64,000 bases of DNA from Lingula anatina (Eukaryota; Brachiopoda; Lingulata; Lingulida; Lingulidae). The position numbers and the translations under genes are program-made. The stretch lies in assembly GCF_001039355.2 (NCBI RefSeq), contig NW_019774169.1, positions 113,079-177,078 on the forward strand, read 5' to 3'. Positions 38,801 to 50,169 of this stretch are shown here, one piece after another. The notes beneath the pieces were generated by a model. The model worked only from the letters and a program-made list of their open reading frames with translations. It had not been told where the DNA came from and did not search any database. Numbering within the stretch: the first letter of the stretch is position 1; every line of letters begins with the position of its first letter.

Positions 38801-41577
38801 GGGCTTACTGGTATGAATGGATGCAAGTAGATCAATGTTTTGGAAAATAACACTCTCTTGCAATAGGTCACAATGCTAAGAGAAACACTGCCCAGTGATT
38901 CGTGTTTACACATATAACTTCTAAAGGACTGTCAACATAAATCTGATATAATCTGGTTATGCAGTTTAATTATGGCCAACACGTCTGTATCGGACCAAAA
39001 AGTGACCGACTCAATTTCTTTTCATCAGTTCATTATTCTGAACAATGAGAGACCATGATACCAATGATGTATCATTCCCATTTAACTTAACTAACATAGA
39101 TTGCTCCAGACAAGGGTAAACATTGCCGAAGATAAAATATCGACCAATTTTCTGCCAAAGAATTATTATTTACAAGCTATCAGATTATTTTCTTTGAAAT
39201 TTCAGGAGTTAATAAAGAAGTTATCTAAAACAAATGCTAAGTCCCAACTCAATTTGAAGACAGCTTTATATTCCAAATATAAAACTAATTTTGTAGCAAA
39301 ACATAAACAATATGTCAAGTAAATTGTTTCACAAATTTAAACATTTCTCCAATCTGCATTTGTGCCTTTAGGATCAAATGTGCATTACACTTCGGGTTTT
39401 GTTTTCAATATATTCACTGCATAAAAGTTGTTGTTTGGGGTTTCAAGAAAGGGAAAATGCATATCAAATTATGAATTTTTAGTCATTACACGAGGAAAGA
39501 TCAAAATGTGGATTGGTCAAAGAAAGATTTGATTAACAGAAAATATCATCTTGCTACTCACTTGTGAAGCAGGTGTATTTGATGAATGATAGCCTCCATT
39601 TTCTTCCCTACCAATGCTGTCATCGTCCTCAGCCCAAGGGAGTTTCTTCTTATCCCGACCAGCACTGAGAAATCTCCTTGGAGAGGGTCCGGTAGAGCCA
39701 GGGCTCTCTAAAGCAGGGGCTGGTGTGGAGCGTGCAGATCCTGCAACTGATTCCAACTCCATGGTGTCTGATCGTGCTGATCTTGCAGAGCCTCCCCCAC
39801 CCCCTGCAGCCTGCATAATCCAGTCTATATCAGCCCCTTGTGAGGCAGATATAGAGGCCGAACTTTTCTGTGAACTTGAAGAGAGAGTGGTGGCATATTC
39901 AACTAATCCCTCACTGTTGATTCTAGGAAGTTGTCGTCTGGCTAGCCGTGCCTGCACTGCAGCCATTACTCCATCCCCTTCATAGCTTAACTCTACACTA
40001 TCTACAGCCTGGACTAGGGGCTGTAGCCTCCCAGCTCCCATAGCTTGGGCCAGCATGCCAAAACACTCCAAAGATGCTTGTCTTACATGCCTCTTGGAGT
40101 CAACTAGTGTAGGCCCTATAGTTTGACACAATGAGGGCAGATCAAAGTCATAACTGGGAAAAGTCAGAAGTGCTGCTATGATGATATTCAGTGCTTCTTG
40201 GCGGATCCTTGCACTTCGATTGCCTAGCTGCTCACAGATCACAGATAACACAAATTTGGGAGAAAGCGAGGTCATTAAGTGTCTGGCCACTTTGTGCACA
40301 GACTGACGTACAACTATTTTATTGTCATTTAAACATTTGCACACAGCATTCAGTATTGGTTTGGAAAAAGGCCTAACACTTGAACCAAGCTTGACCACAA
40401 GCATGTCTAATATGTCCATGGTAGTCACACTTATTCTGAAGTTCTTATCATCAAGCATATTGTTTAGAAGGCCAACTAAGGGCATCATATGTGGTATAAT
40501 TAAATCCACATCCTGAAGCCCTCCAATGATAATTTTGAGCTCTTCAATGGCAGCCTGTCTTGCTCTGAAGTCCTCCTGATTGTTCAATCTCTCCATAAGG
40601 TGACTAGGTATAATGCCCATCTCCACAATGTGAGAACTCTGCTGCTGATATGTGGGAGTATGAACAATAGGGTTCTGTTCCTGGAGAGGAGTACTGGGCC
40701 CTGATGGTCTTGGAGATGCCACATTGCTTTGTGTACTGACTGTGAATCTCCTTGGGGTACCATTTAAACTGGAGTTCAAGTCTGTGCTAGATGTCCGACT
40801 ATCAAAGCCATTTTCTTCTTTTCTGTTTGTTAACTTGCAGTAGTACCGTCGGACAGGAACTGGCAGTCGCTGAATATATGCATCAAACACATTGTCTCCT
40901 ACAAGAGTTCTGATTTTTTCAAGTGACATTAATGACACTTGAGTGAGATTGTCTTCAACACTTTGAGAAGTGGCTACTAGTTGTTTGGCCAAAGCCTGTG
41001 TAATTTCCAACAAATTCTCATTTTCAAACTCCTTTGTAAAGAGCATAGGTAGCGCAACAGTGGTCTCTCTCTTGACTTTGAAATCCTCATTTTCTAAACC
41101 AAACTGGACTAATGCATGAAAAACCTGCTGGATGTTACTGGTATATTTCATATAAACATGAACAGTTTGTATAACTGCTTTTCTTATTGTAATTTTGCTG
41201 TCTCCAAGATTAGGAATAAGCTTAGGAAGCACAACTGTCATGCACTTATCCAAGTTATCATCTAATTTTGGAATCAGTTCATTAATCAGGTTGATACATT
41301 GGTGGCGAACGTCCCAGTTGGTATCCGATACCGCCCTCGACAATCCTTGAAATATGGAGAGCTGGTCCTGGAATGGCAACCGGCCTCCATGTCTCCTGGC
41401 AGTCTGACGCAGCTGGTCTAGAATGTCTGCCCTTTTCTGGAAGCTCTGATCGTAGAGTTGATCGAGCACTACATCTTGTTCCATTATACTGATACCAGAC
41501 GGATGTGTTATATAGTGATCATCGTTGACATTGTAAGCGGGACTTGGAAACTTTGCAACGGTACCTGCCATCAACAA
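23039..41577 (-). CDS. TOGARAM1: TOGARAM1 (crescerin), TOG-array ciliary microtubule regulator
   Basis: Binds tubulin through TOG domains and sets axoneme length and stability in cilia. Exons in transcript order: 41577-39562 (672 codons in one exon), 35339-35162, 34640-34554, 34330-34106, 33398-33303, 32478-32300, 32074-31842, 31350-31064, 29983-29882, [gap in the model], 26092-25944, 25559-25401, 25215-25089, 24961-24873, 24654-24432, 24137-23921, 23665-23579, 23298-23039. The first exon carries TOG1 (about residues 35-255) and TOG2 (about 318-545), then DFDLPSLCQTIGPTLVDSKR, GDGVMAAVQARLARR and RDKKKLPW, all family signatures. Middle exons are low-complexity Ser/Pro/Lys linker with VKVIGRGY. 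From 26092 on: second half of TOG3 (TKVLLHKNGESNGFIREDCE) and TOG4 (NDSNSKVNLFALQVL), ending LLWHLLGAQ...QMGQSLLDQA, which matches the vertebrate C-terminus. Phases agree within both blocks, but 29882 leaves one base while 26092 must start in phase 0, so at least one exon is missing. A Met two codons downstream (41571) is an alternative start. Confidence 0.92.
26093..29881 (-). other. TOGARAM1 interval where TOG3 exons are expected but not found
   Basis: This 3.8-kb stretch contains the join n at 26568 and an AT microsatellite at 27480-27506 plus an AAT repeat at 29779-29821. I could not find the N-terminal half of TOG3 in any minus-strand frame. A short open stretch on the minus strand near 27250-27370 after a plausible acceptor does not resemble a TOG repeat. 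Confidence 0.5.
35340..39561 (-). other. Long first intron of TOGARAM1
   Basis: A 4.2-kb intron between the giant first exon and exon 2. AT-rich; no second gene, RNA gene or clear transposon recognised in it on either strand. Confidence 0.6.
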
Positions 41578-41926
41578 ATTTGTGCCGAAATTTAGTTGAC
41601 GTAAACGGACAGGTTTCCCTGCAACGTTGTCTCAACTCACTGAGGTCCACAAAGTAAAAACATCCCGTTAATTTGACGACTGCTCCACAGAACCTACGGA
41701 TGTCAGTCACCTTCCATCGCCAATAATCACTCACCGAGACCAAATATTGATCACATAAATTCCAAGATGGCTACTTCACTACAACAATCTAGTCACGTGA
41801 CAAGTTCCCGGATGAATAATTTACATTGTGTCAGTTGCACTTCTGTCACATCTATAACAAGTAAGATGTAACGTAAACTTTGTAATACGGTAGACTACAA
41901 GTATATTTGATGAGAGGAAAGGTGGG

Positions 41927-42563
41927 NNNNNNNNNNNNNNNNNNNNNNNNNNNNNNNNNNNNNNNNNNNNNNNNNNNNNNNNNNNNNNNNNNNNNNNNNN
42001 NNNNNNNNNNNNNNNNNNNNNNNNNNNNNNNNNNNNNNNNNNNNNNNNNNNNNNNNNNNNNNNNNNNNNNNNNNNNNNNNNNNNNNNNNNNNNNNNNNNN
42101 NNNNNNNNNNNNNNNNNNNNNNNNNNNNNNNNNNNNNNNNNNNNNNNNNNNNNNNNNNNNNNNNNNNNNNNNNNNNNNNNNNNNNNNNNNNNNNNNNNNN
42201 NNNNNNNNNNNNNNNNNNNNNNNNNNNNNNNNNNNNNNNNNNNNNNNNNNNNNNNNNNNNNNNNNNNNNNNNNNNNNNNNNNNNNNNNNNNNNNNNNNNN
42301 NNNNNNNNNNNNNNNNNNNNNNNNNNNNNNNNNNNNNNNNNNNNNNNNNNNNNNNNNNNNNNNNNNNNNNNNNNNNNNNNNNNNNNNNNNNNNNNNNNNN
42401 NNNNNNNNNNNNNNNNNNNNNNNNNNNNNNNNNNNNNNNNNNNNNNNNNNNNNNNNNNNNNNNNNNNNNNNNNNNNNNNNNNNNNNNNNNNNNNNNNNNN
42501 NNNNNNNNNNNNNNNNNNNNNNNNNNNNNNNNNNNNNNNNNNNNNNNNNNNNNNNNNNNNNNN
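41927..42563. other. Assembly gap (637 N)
   Basis: Unbroken run of n. It hides the upstream exon(s) and promoter of the coiled-coil gene that follows and may contain the region between it and the divergent TOGARAM1 start at 41577. Confidence 0.99.
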
Positions 42564-43185
42564 CTTCACCCAAGAATCAAAACCTGCACCTACCCTAAGG
42601 CATAAAGCTGCAACTCCCCCTGGGTCACAAAAGATATGCCAGTTTATCAGGACCATTGGAAACAACAACAAAAAAGACATATCTGAGTGTAAAAATACCG
42701 TGAAAGGGTTGAAACAAAGAGTAGCAGAGCAAGATCGAAGGATAAAGGAGCAAGAAGAAAAAGCAGAAATTCAAAACAGGAGGCTTGCCGAGCAAGAGCA
42801 GAAGATCATAGACATGAATCGCAAAATTCTGGAGTATGACCAAAAGTTTGTTGACCTTACTGCTGAGATCATGAAAGTGCGGGGTCAAGGCCTTGCAGCA
42901 AGCACGGGGAAATCGGCAGACAAGACAGGGACTGATATTTCAGTGTATCTTGCCCACGATGAGAAGCAGGATGAGAAGGAAAAAGATGGAATGGTATCCC
43001 AAGAGAGTGGGTACACATCAGATAATCAAAGCAGTGTGTTTGACAATGAAGAGGGATCTACAAGTTGTACTCAAGTGATGAACAGATGCAGCCCTATTCA
43101 GTGTGGCAAAGGGAAGAGCACTAAAAAGCGCAAGTGGGACCAAGAGAAGGGGGATACCGTGGGCGTTAAGATTTTAAAATATTGA
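42564..43185 (+). CDS. Unrecognised coiled-coil protein, C-terminal part
   Basis: A reading frame stays open from the edge of the N run (first full codon at about 42565) to the TGA at 43183-43185. I do not recognise the family. Visible parts: a heptad-like Gln/Glu/Lys/Arg coiled coil (KQRVAEQDRRIKEQEEKAEI and following, 42710-42880); a Ser/Thr/Asp/Glu-rich segment with ESGYTSDNQSSVFDNEEG (43000-43060); and a basic tail STKKRKWDQEKG (43120) that looks like a nuclear localisation signal. The first 45 codons may be intron or 5' sequence instead of coding, since a splice acceptor cannot be placed with certainty. A candidate poly(A) signal AATAAA is at 43979-43984. Its 5' end faces the TOGARAM1 5' end, so the two may share a promoter hidden by the gap. 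KLHL28, the human head-to-head neighbour of TOGARAM1, does not look like this protein. Confidence 0.6.
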
Positions 43186-44517
43186 CTTACCAACGGTCTA
43201 GTTTTAGAACAACTATTGCATAAGGTTATAATCAACTTTCAATCACTTATCCTGCTGAATTCATTTTCTTTCACCTCATCATGTGCATATTCACCTCAAC
43301 ATATGTAGCAAGCCTAAACAAAATTGATGTGATTGATTTTTTGTGTTTGTATTGTATAAGTTTTTCTCCAAGATAGACCCCCCTTCAAAAAAAAAGAAAG
43401 AAAGAAAGAATCAATCATTGCTGCAATGATTTTGGAATGGGTTCTCATATTGCCATTTCTAATTAATGCAGGGTATCTAATAAGGAAGTAGACGGTTTGA
43501 ACCCATGAGGAGTTGACGGAAAATGGCAACTCAAAATGGCTACTATCGTATTAATCATGTAACATAATGGCGTGTCTGCATGTATTACCCAAGGGTGTTT
43601 CAGGCATGTTCTTTCAAGAATAAGGCCTTGGTTATTTAACCAGTAAGTATGCCCTTTCACCAAGGTGCATTTTCCATAAGAAATCAAATGTTAGAATGTA
43701 TGAGGCTAATAATGAAAATTAAGCATTAAGCCAACATAAAGTGATAGATGGTGTTTCAAAGATGTTTGTTTTATATTATAAACATTTTACATGATTATAC
43801 ATTCATATGATAACAGCTTTTTGATGTATTGATGCTTAATTGTAATCTAAGACTGAAACACATAGAATTTTGAGTGTTCAAGCTAGGAAGATACCGCAAA
43901 TTTTCTTTGCTACACGCCATTATACTAATAACTTAGTAACAGTCCATTGTTTTTTTAAAAGGTTGTAAATGTCTTAATAATAAACTGGTATGCACAACTT
44001 ACACTATGATTTAGTTTTGGCGTCACTGCAATTTTGATTAAAGTGATTATCTTGAATTTCCTATTCAAACACTTTTCAACTTTGGATGATCTCACGGTTG
44101 GATATTTTTGACTCAAAAATACCTATAACTAAAAAACCAGTTTATAGGTTGGACTTACGTGAACGGTTTTGGATATAGTGCACTTCACTGATTAAAAGGA
44201 ATGTGTTGAAATTTGCAGAAAACTTTTGCTATGAAAAAGGACCAATGTTCAGTGTGCTTAAAAAGGAAGAGAAATGGTCGCGGAAGGTTATGTAAACTGA
44301 TTCATTTGTTGATTTTGTGCTGTGTTTGTATCCATGTAAGCAACTCGAGTTCATATACATGCTCTCTTGAAATATCTATTCCTTGACAACCGTGCGACTG
44401 TTTAAATTGTGGATATCTTATATATTGTCCCTTGGAGAGAATGGCATCTCGTTTTAGTTCAAAAACGAAAATTCTATAGATGTATATTTTCACTCAGATT
44501 CAGTATTAGATGTATAC
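43186..44517. other. 3' UTR and intergenic stretch
   Basis: No coding exon seen on either strand. Probably the 3' UTR of the coiled-coil gene as far as the AATAAA at 43979, with a short AAAG repeat at 43391-43408. Confidence 0.5.
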
Positions 44518-45979
44518 ACTGATGCTCATAAGTTAAGCAACAATTTCTTATTTTTCGAATTTCTCAGCAACCAAGATTTTTATTGAGGCAAAATTTGTAC
44601 AGTAGCTAGATATTTCTCTTGTTTTTACTTTGACTTACTGGACCGTGACATTTGAATACTATTTACTGTTGGACACGGTAGAATATGCAATGGGGGTGCC
44701 ACTTGCGAAAAACACAGTTTGGCCATGCCATGAAGGGCTTCCAGTTTGGCTAGTTTCATGGGCACAATTTGTTATATTGCACCAACTAATGGTTAGAAGA
44801 GGACTCAACGAGGTAATCAGATGGCAAATAACAGGAAGCTGGGGTTCAAAAAAGACAGATTGCAAGGCAACAAAAAAGTAGCACCAAGTCAAGTGTCCAA
44901 CAGGCCTTTTTTAGAAGATTAACTTCCATCTAAAAGACCTCGTCAAAAGCCACAGTCGACCAAAAGACACAAGCAAATAAGATTGGCATGAGCCAGATAC
45001 CGAGAAAGATGGAATCTCAGGACTGGGCGAAAGGTCCTGTGGACTGAGGAGACCAGATTCACTTTGATGTATGCAGATGGTCGGCTAGGCGTCTGGAAAG
45101 GTCCAAACCAAGTGTTTCAGGATGATTGTGTTCTTCTGCGTGTTCAGGGTGGGGGAGTATTCGTCATAGTATGGTGCTGTTTCTCATATGATGAAAAATT
45201 GCCACTGTACGTCATTCAAGGGAGGTACCCTGGTCAACAATACAGAGACGAAATACATTTGGGGCGCATACAATCACACATTCCAGCAAATCCATGGAAG
45301 AAAAATCATTTTGGTGCAGGACAATGCGCCAAGCCAGAAAGCACGGTCCGTGCAAGACGCACTGCAACAGCACGGTATCCCAAATTTAGATTGGCCTGCA
45401 AAGTTGCCAATTCTCAATGGAATCGAACATGCTTAGGATATGATTGACAGGGCAGTAAATGAGACACAACCTCCAGTTAGAAACATTAGATAGGTCCAGC
45501 AGGCAGTACATGAAGAATGGGACAGGCTACAAAGCAAGATTGGCAGAATTTGGTGGCAAGTTGCAGGAGACAATGTGAAGCTGTTGTTCAAAACCAGGGA
45601 AGGCACACCCGATACTTATTGCATAATAGACGACTAATCATCTATTATCTACAGTCTTCTTTTATTAAAACTAATTCTTAGATGATTGAACTTTTTTTTT
45701 TTATAATAAGCTGTTTTAGTCAGCCCGTACTTTTTGCTGTGTGAGCATACTTTTTTGACACATGGTTTGGCATATTTTAGTACCGTTTGGTTAATAAAGT
45801 TATTTTGATTATTACAGTAAGCTATGTCGTGTATTTCTTTAACCGAAATATTCAACTTGAATAAGTTATATATAAAACATGAAAAAAATATGCGTAATCC
45901 CACCAACAAATGAAATAATGATCATGATGGAAGAAACTGTTGAAAAAACCGGGGTGTTGCTTAACTTATGAGCATCAGT
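44518..45979 (+). mobile_element. Decayed Tc1/mariner transposon with inverted termini
   Basis: About 1.46 kb with terminal inverted repeats ACTGATGCTCATAAGTTAAG at 44518 and its complement ending at 45979. Between them lie broken pieces of a Tc1-family transposase on the plus strand: a helix-turn-helix-like stretch (about 44810-44880), WTEETRFTLMYADGRLGVW (about 45034), ILVQDNAPSQ with the second catalytic Asp (about 45305), and DWPAKLPILNGIEHA (about 45390), where the family's NPIEHLW has become NGIEHA followed by a stop. The first catalytic Asp block also reads Glu. At least one frameshift near 45225 and several stops show it is dead. It lies in intergenic DNA. Confidence 0.85.
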
Positions 45980-45999
45980 CACTGTGAATCAGTGTATTT

Positions 46000-46265
46000 A
46001 CCTCCGCCAAGGAGGTTATGTTTTCACCCCTGTTTGTTTGATTGTCCGTCTGTCTGTCTGTCTGGCATCAACATAATTCAAAAAGTTATGGACCGATTTT
46101 GAAGTTTTCAGGAACTCTCAGAAGTGGGCCAAGGAACAGATTATTAGTTTTTGGTGGTGATCCAGATCAATAATCAATCAATAATCAATAATAAAAATTA
46201 GGGGTGAAACGGTATTGGATGGAGACTTTGCTGCCTTGGCGGAGGTCTGAGTGCTTTTCTAGTTG
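46000..46265. repeat. Short dispersed repeat with CCTCCGCCAAGGAGG terminus
   Basis: Starts with CCTCCGCCAAGGAGGTTATG (46001), followed by TTTTCACCCCTGTTTGTTTG, a TCTG run, AAAAAGTTATGGACCGATTT, and near the end CCTTGGCGGAGGTCTGAGTG and CTTTTCTAGTT. The end CCTTGGCGGAGG (46234-46245) is the inverse of the start. There is no open frame. I recall this word order as a repeat found in many animal genomes; that is memory and not a search result. Confidence 0.6.
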
Positions 46266-46446
46266 TTAAATATTTAGACTAAGTCGTGATAGTGCCATTT
46301 ACGCACAGCATTTTAGAACATTTTACAATGGGAAATAGAATATAATTATTTTTCCTCAAATTTCATTCTACTCCAGATATTTTGCTGTGTTCAATAATTA
46401 TTACTGTCTAAACACTACATATTATTGAAATGAAAGTTGAAGTCCT

Positions 46447-47297
46447 CTATTCTGTGCCAAACCAATTTGAGGGGATCGGGTTCCCGGTTTTTATGGAAGC
46501 TTCCAGACGAAGGCAGCCGACTTCTTTATAATCATTTCCTTCATCTTTCAGGTTCAGCTCCGCAAAATAATCGCCCTAAATATAAAACGAAGAAAGACAA
46601 TCACAGTTCTAGTCGTTATCATCTCAAAAAGTTTTCGGATAGTCATACATAGTAACCCCGATTTTCAGAGAAAAAAATCTTAACAGACGAAACGGTTAAG
46701 ATTTGCCAGAAAGTTCTGATTATCTTAATAGATGATGTGTGAAACAAGCCAAACAAGTAGGGCATCTGCTCTATTCTACTTAGGCCTACTTATTTTTAAT
46801 ATCGTGATTTAATATTGATCATTATCATCATTATTATTGAACTACATGTAGATTAAAAAAGTAAACGTATTGTGAAAAAAGAAAAACAAGGTTACAATAC
46901 TTCAATTAAAAACCCCCCGTTAACTCCACGCGAAGGTATGATTAACTTGAAAATAAGAAATATGTAAAAACTCACATCAGGGAAGTTGAGGAACACTCCT
47001 TGCCAAGGAACTGGAAGTGATTCTGAGGTTGGAGGCAATACATAACGGTCTACCTCAATGGGGCACATGCAGCTTAAGCCAGCATCCGTTAACACGGTGG
47101 GACATCCCCATCTCAGGTTGTGGAAAAGCAGATAAGTACATGGATACGTGTACCCGGTCTTGTAGGCCTCCCTGAATTGAGAAAAAAATTGTACGTCAAA
47201 TCTTGGAAGGACGGCGTGTGCGAGTGGAGTTGGAGGCGTGGGAAAGAATGTTACTGATTTTTAGCAGCATTTCTTATTTACGGGAATACACACACAC

Positions 47298-47344
<47 letters not shown>

Positions 47345-47766
47345 TTAAATGGTTATTCCTTAATGAAAATCAATAAAGAATTTTTATTGTAATATTGAAA
47401 ATTTATTTAGGCCACCCGAGGAGAAAAAAAAACGAAAATGGATTTGTACACGGCTTTGTAATTGGCTGTGAAATTGACTTCGAAACGCCACCAAACTTTG
47501 TTTTATTAGCGCCCTGGAGTATTTTTCGTCCACAGTTCACCTTTTTTGCCTCTGGCATTGTCACGCCTAACGATTAGCACTAACGTGTGAGAAAAAAATT
47601 AGACGCAGGCAAACGTAGGTGTACGTTGTATATCCGGAGGGAGATAAAATGTTTTGAGCATGTTAAAAGCAATTTTATACGCTGCTTGTATCTTCATTTG
47701 GATGCACTGGAAATGGGCTGCTTCCCACGCTCAAAGTTGCCCGTATAATCGATGTCACAAACGATA

Positions 47767-47814
<48 letters not shown>

Positions 47815-48456
47815 CTAGGTGTGACCATAGAAGAGTTTTCTCTACTTCTATGGTGTGACAGAGCCTAAAAGTACACCAACGTATAAAATGAACTCTTACC
47901 ACCACCGAACGAATTTCTTTGGTTCGAGGTCTTCCCATGGCCCGCGCACATTGGTTCTGAAGGTTATGTCGAGTTTTGTGCGAATGGGTACCTCATTTCT
48001 AACGGAGATATCGTAAGATAGCGTGCCCGGCTGAGTGATGTCCCATGGTACGGGGGAAAAACTATAGCGATTCACAAACAGAGAACGGTTTGGGTCTGTG
48101 CCTACAGAAACAAACAGAGAGGGCGTGAAGATTTGAACTTTTTTCCAAGACACTCAGTAATGTTAATGAAGGTTACTGTCCATTCCAAAGAAAAACGCTC
48201 TTTTTATTCGAATCTTTTATATGTAATGAACACCGTAAACACAAAAAAGAAAAGAAAGAAAATCGAACCCATATCAAATTTACTTGTGTCAATATGAAAT
48301 GATAGTTTTTTTCAAATCAAAAATACCATGTCATTAATTGAGAATTTTTGTCCCAATCTGTAACATACCGCAGTCCGTGACTCTCAATCTCTGTAGAACG
48401 TCTTTAGAGTAGACGAAAGACACACAAAGCGCCACGACTACTGTTAGGAGCTTCAT
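46447..48456 (-). CDS. ML-domain lipid-binding protein, GM2 ganglioside activator-like
   Basis: Likely a secreted or lysosomal lipid-transfer cofactor of the GM2A family, which lifts glycolipid from membranes for a hydrolase. Four exons in transcript order: 48456-48369, 48101-47900, 47171-46976, 46575-46447; the phases agree and give 204 residues (human GM2A 193). Residues 1-17 (MKLLTVVVALCVSFVYS) form a signal peptide. Family blocks: the TDCG start of the mature domain, SVRNEVPIRTKLDITF, YPCTYL, GLSCMCPIEVDRYVLP, and GDYFAELNL...VGCLRLEASI, which matches the GNYRIE...GCIKIAASL end of GM2A. Six mature cysteines are seen against eight in human GM2A, so one disulfide seems absent. The (TA)n run at 47768-47811 lies in intron 2. 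Direct GM2A orthology is not certain because invertebrates have several related genes. Confidence 0.82.
47296..47347. repeat. TTTA tetranucleotide repeat in GM2A-like intron 2
   Basis: About thirteen TTTA units. A separate TA dinucleotide run at 47768-47811 lies in the same intron. Confidence 0.9.
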
Positions 48457-48617
48457 CTTGACTGAGACTTAAGAGAAAATAACGGGCTGTCTTCGTAGTA
48501 GTACTTATCACTGAGAATACACGATAAGGAACCTAGACTGGCTCAGGGAAGGCACCCTGTGTATCAGAGATTACTAGTAACTAGCACCCATGCGATTCCC
48601 AGTTCAAACAATATAAG

Positions 48618-49089
48618 GCCTCGATCCCAATGAAACTATCGTTCTAACTATCTCCGCAAGTGCTCTAGCTGAGTGCAAGCAGCTTAACAGATAAACACGC
48701 GCACTCCTGGCGTTTTAAGTAAAAAAAAAGAAAAGTTGGTAATTATACGAGAATGTTGGAAACAAGAGGAGGCGTGTCATTCAATAAAGCTGATTGCACT
48801 AAGCGAGAATCCCCGCAGAGTTGGGTCGATCCACGTAGACCAATAGTGTCTTTTGGGAATAGGCTTTCTTAAGGGCGTGTTCTACGTAGATCGATCCAAC
48901 TCCGCCAGAACACTCGCTGAATGCAATCAGGTTAACAGATTAACACGCCCCTCTCTGGCGTTGAGTAAAATACAGAAAACCTGGTGATTATACAAGTAAG
49001 TTGGAAACAAGAGGAGACGCGTTAATCTGTTTTTCTGTTTGCATTCAACGGGAGTCCCCACGGAGTTAGATCGATCTTCGTAGGATCAT
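48618..49089. repeat. Array of two palindromic MITE-like units
   Basis: Two units about 250 bp apart (AGCTTAACAGATAAACAC at 48681 and GGTTAACAGATTAACACG at 48930). Each unit is itself a long imperfect inverted repeat: TCTACGTAGATCGATCCAAC at 48880 recurs inverted near 49055-49080 and near 48815-48840, and GAATGCAATCAGGTTAACAG-like words face each other with a spacer of about 60 bp containing GGAAACAAGAGGAG. The unit nearer the gene lies about 160 bp upstream of the GM2A-like start codon. I found no clear target duplication. Confidence 0.65.
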
Positions 49090-50169
49090 AGTTTCATTTG
49101 GAATGGACCCTAAGATTCTGAATTATATGACCCTCTTTATAATCAACAGATTAAATTTTGTACAATCAACTTGGACCCGTCTGGTATTAATAACCAAAGT
49201 TAATTTAACAAATTGTAATATATCCTACTTACACCTGACGTTGCGAATATATCTTTTTATTTTAACTTTGTTTGTTGTGAGGTGGACATGTAACTGCATG
49301 CCTTTTGTTGGATCTTGGTTAATCCATCTGCAGTGGTTTAATGCACTAATTTGGCTACAGCCTAGTTTGAACATTGATAAATTAGGGTGAATAATGAGCT
49401 AAATAATATTCTGACAAAAATTTCAGGTGAGAAGAAATGACCTCAACAGTCACTCCCGACACGATGAAAACCTTATCAGTACAACAGGTGTTTTTGTTCT
49501 CACGTGACTCACAGGGAGAACGGTATTCTACAGTTATGGATCCAAAATATATGAAATTGAACCACTTGATGAGCACATTTTACTAGGATAACACAAAATA
49601 AGAATAAATGTATTTCTTCACAAGCAATGGTTTCCAAACTATGATTGTCAATTGTTTAACCGTAAAGCAATAACATATAGATTTACCCTTAAGGTGAGGT
49701 TATAGGACGCTATACCCATTTCCTTTTCAGATTCAAGATTGTAAAAAATTCTATTTATAGATATACATTTCTAGATATGCAGAATATAAGGAGCAATTAG
49801 ATGATCTTTATAAGCTTTACTCCCAAAATGAATGAAATATATGAAAATGTAAAACTTTACGAAATTCGTGAAGCAGTTCATATTTAAGACCAGCCTTGCG
49901 GTTTTTAGTTTTTAGACAGGTGAAAAAAACACCAGAAAGCGATCAAACGGGGTCAATTTAATAGTGGAGCAGAACCTGTAATGGTTGACTCTGGTCCCAC
50001 ACACATGCAGCAAAATACATGCAGCGACACGATCTATAGTAGCGTCACTAATGCAACTCCATACTCCTTTCTAACCTTTAAGGTCAAGCATAATTTTAAA
50101 AGCATTTTGCTTCTGCAGAAAATTCATTTTCTGTCAAAGCAACTGACATAACGATAACAGAAAACTGCG
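49090..50169. other. Intergenic stretch upstream of the M13 peptidase gene
   Basis: AT-rich, no exon recognised. It should contain the promoter and 5' UTR of the gene starting at 50170, but no TATA box or other element stands out. Confidence 0.5.

Noticed and set aside
41613..41625. X-box-like RFX site GTTTCCCTGCAAC upstream of TOGARAM1, which would suit a ciliary gene
   Set aside because: It is one base shorter than the consensus spacing and the second half-site is imperfect, so chance is likely.
41821..42680. Long open frames across the N run on both strands
   Set aside because: They consist of undefined bases and carry no information.
48650..49090. Repeats that could suggest a CRISPR-like array
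   Set aside because: Only two units, each palindromic and about 250 bp apart in an animal genome; MITE structure explains them.
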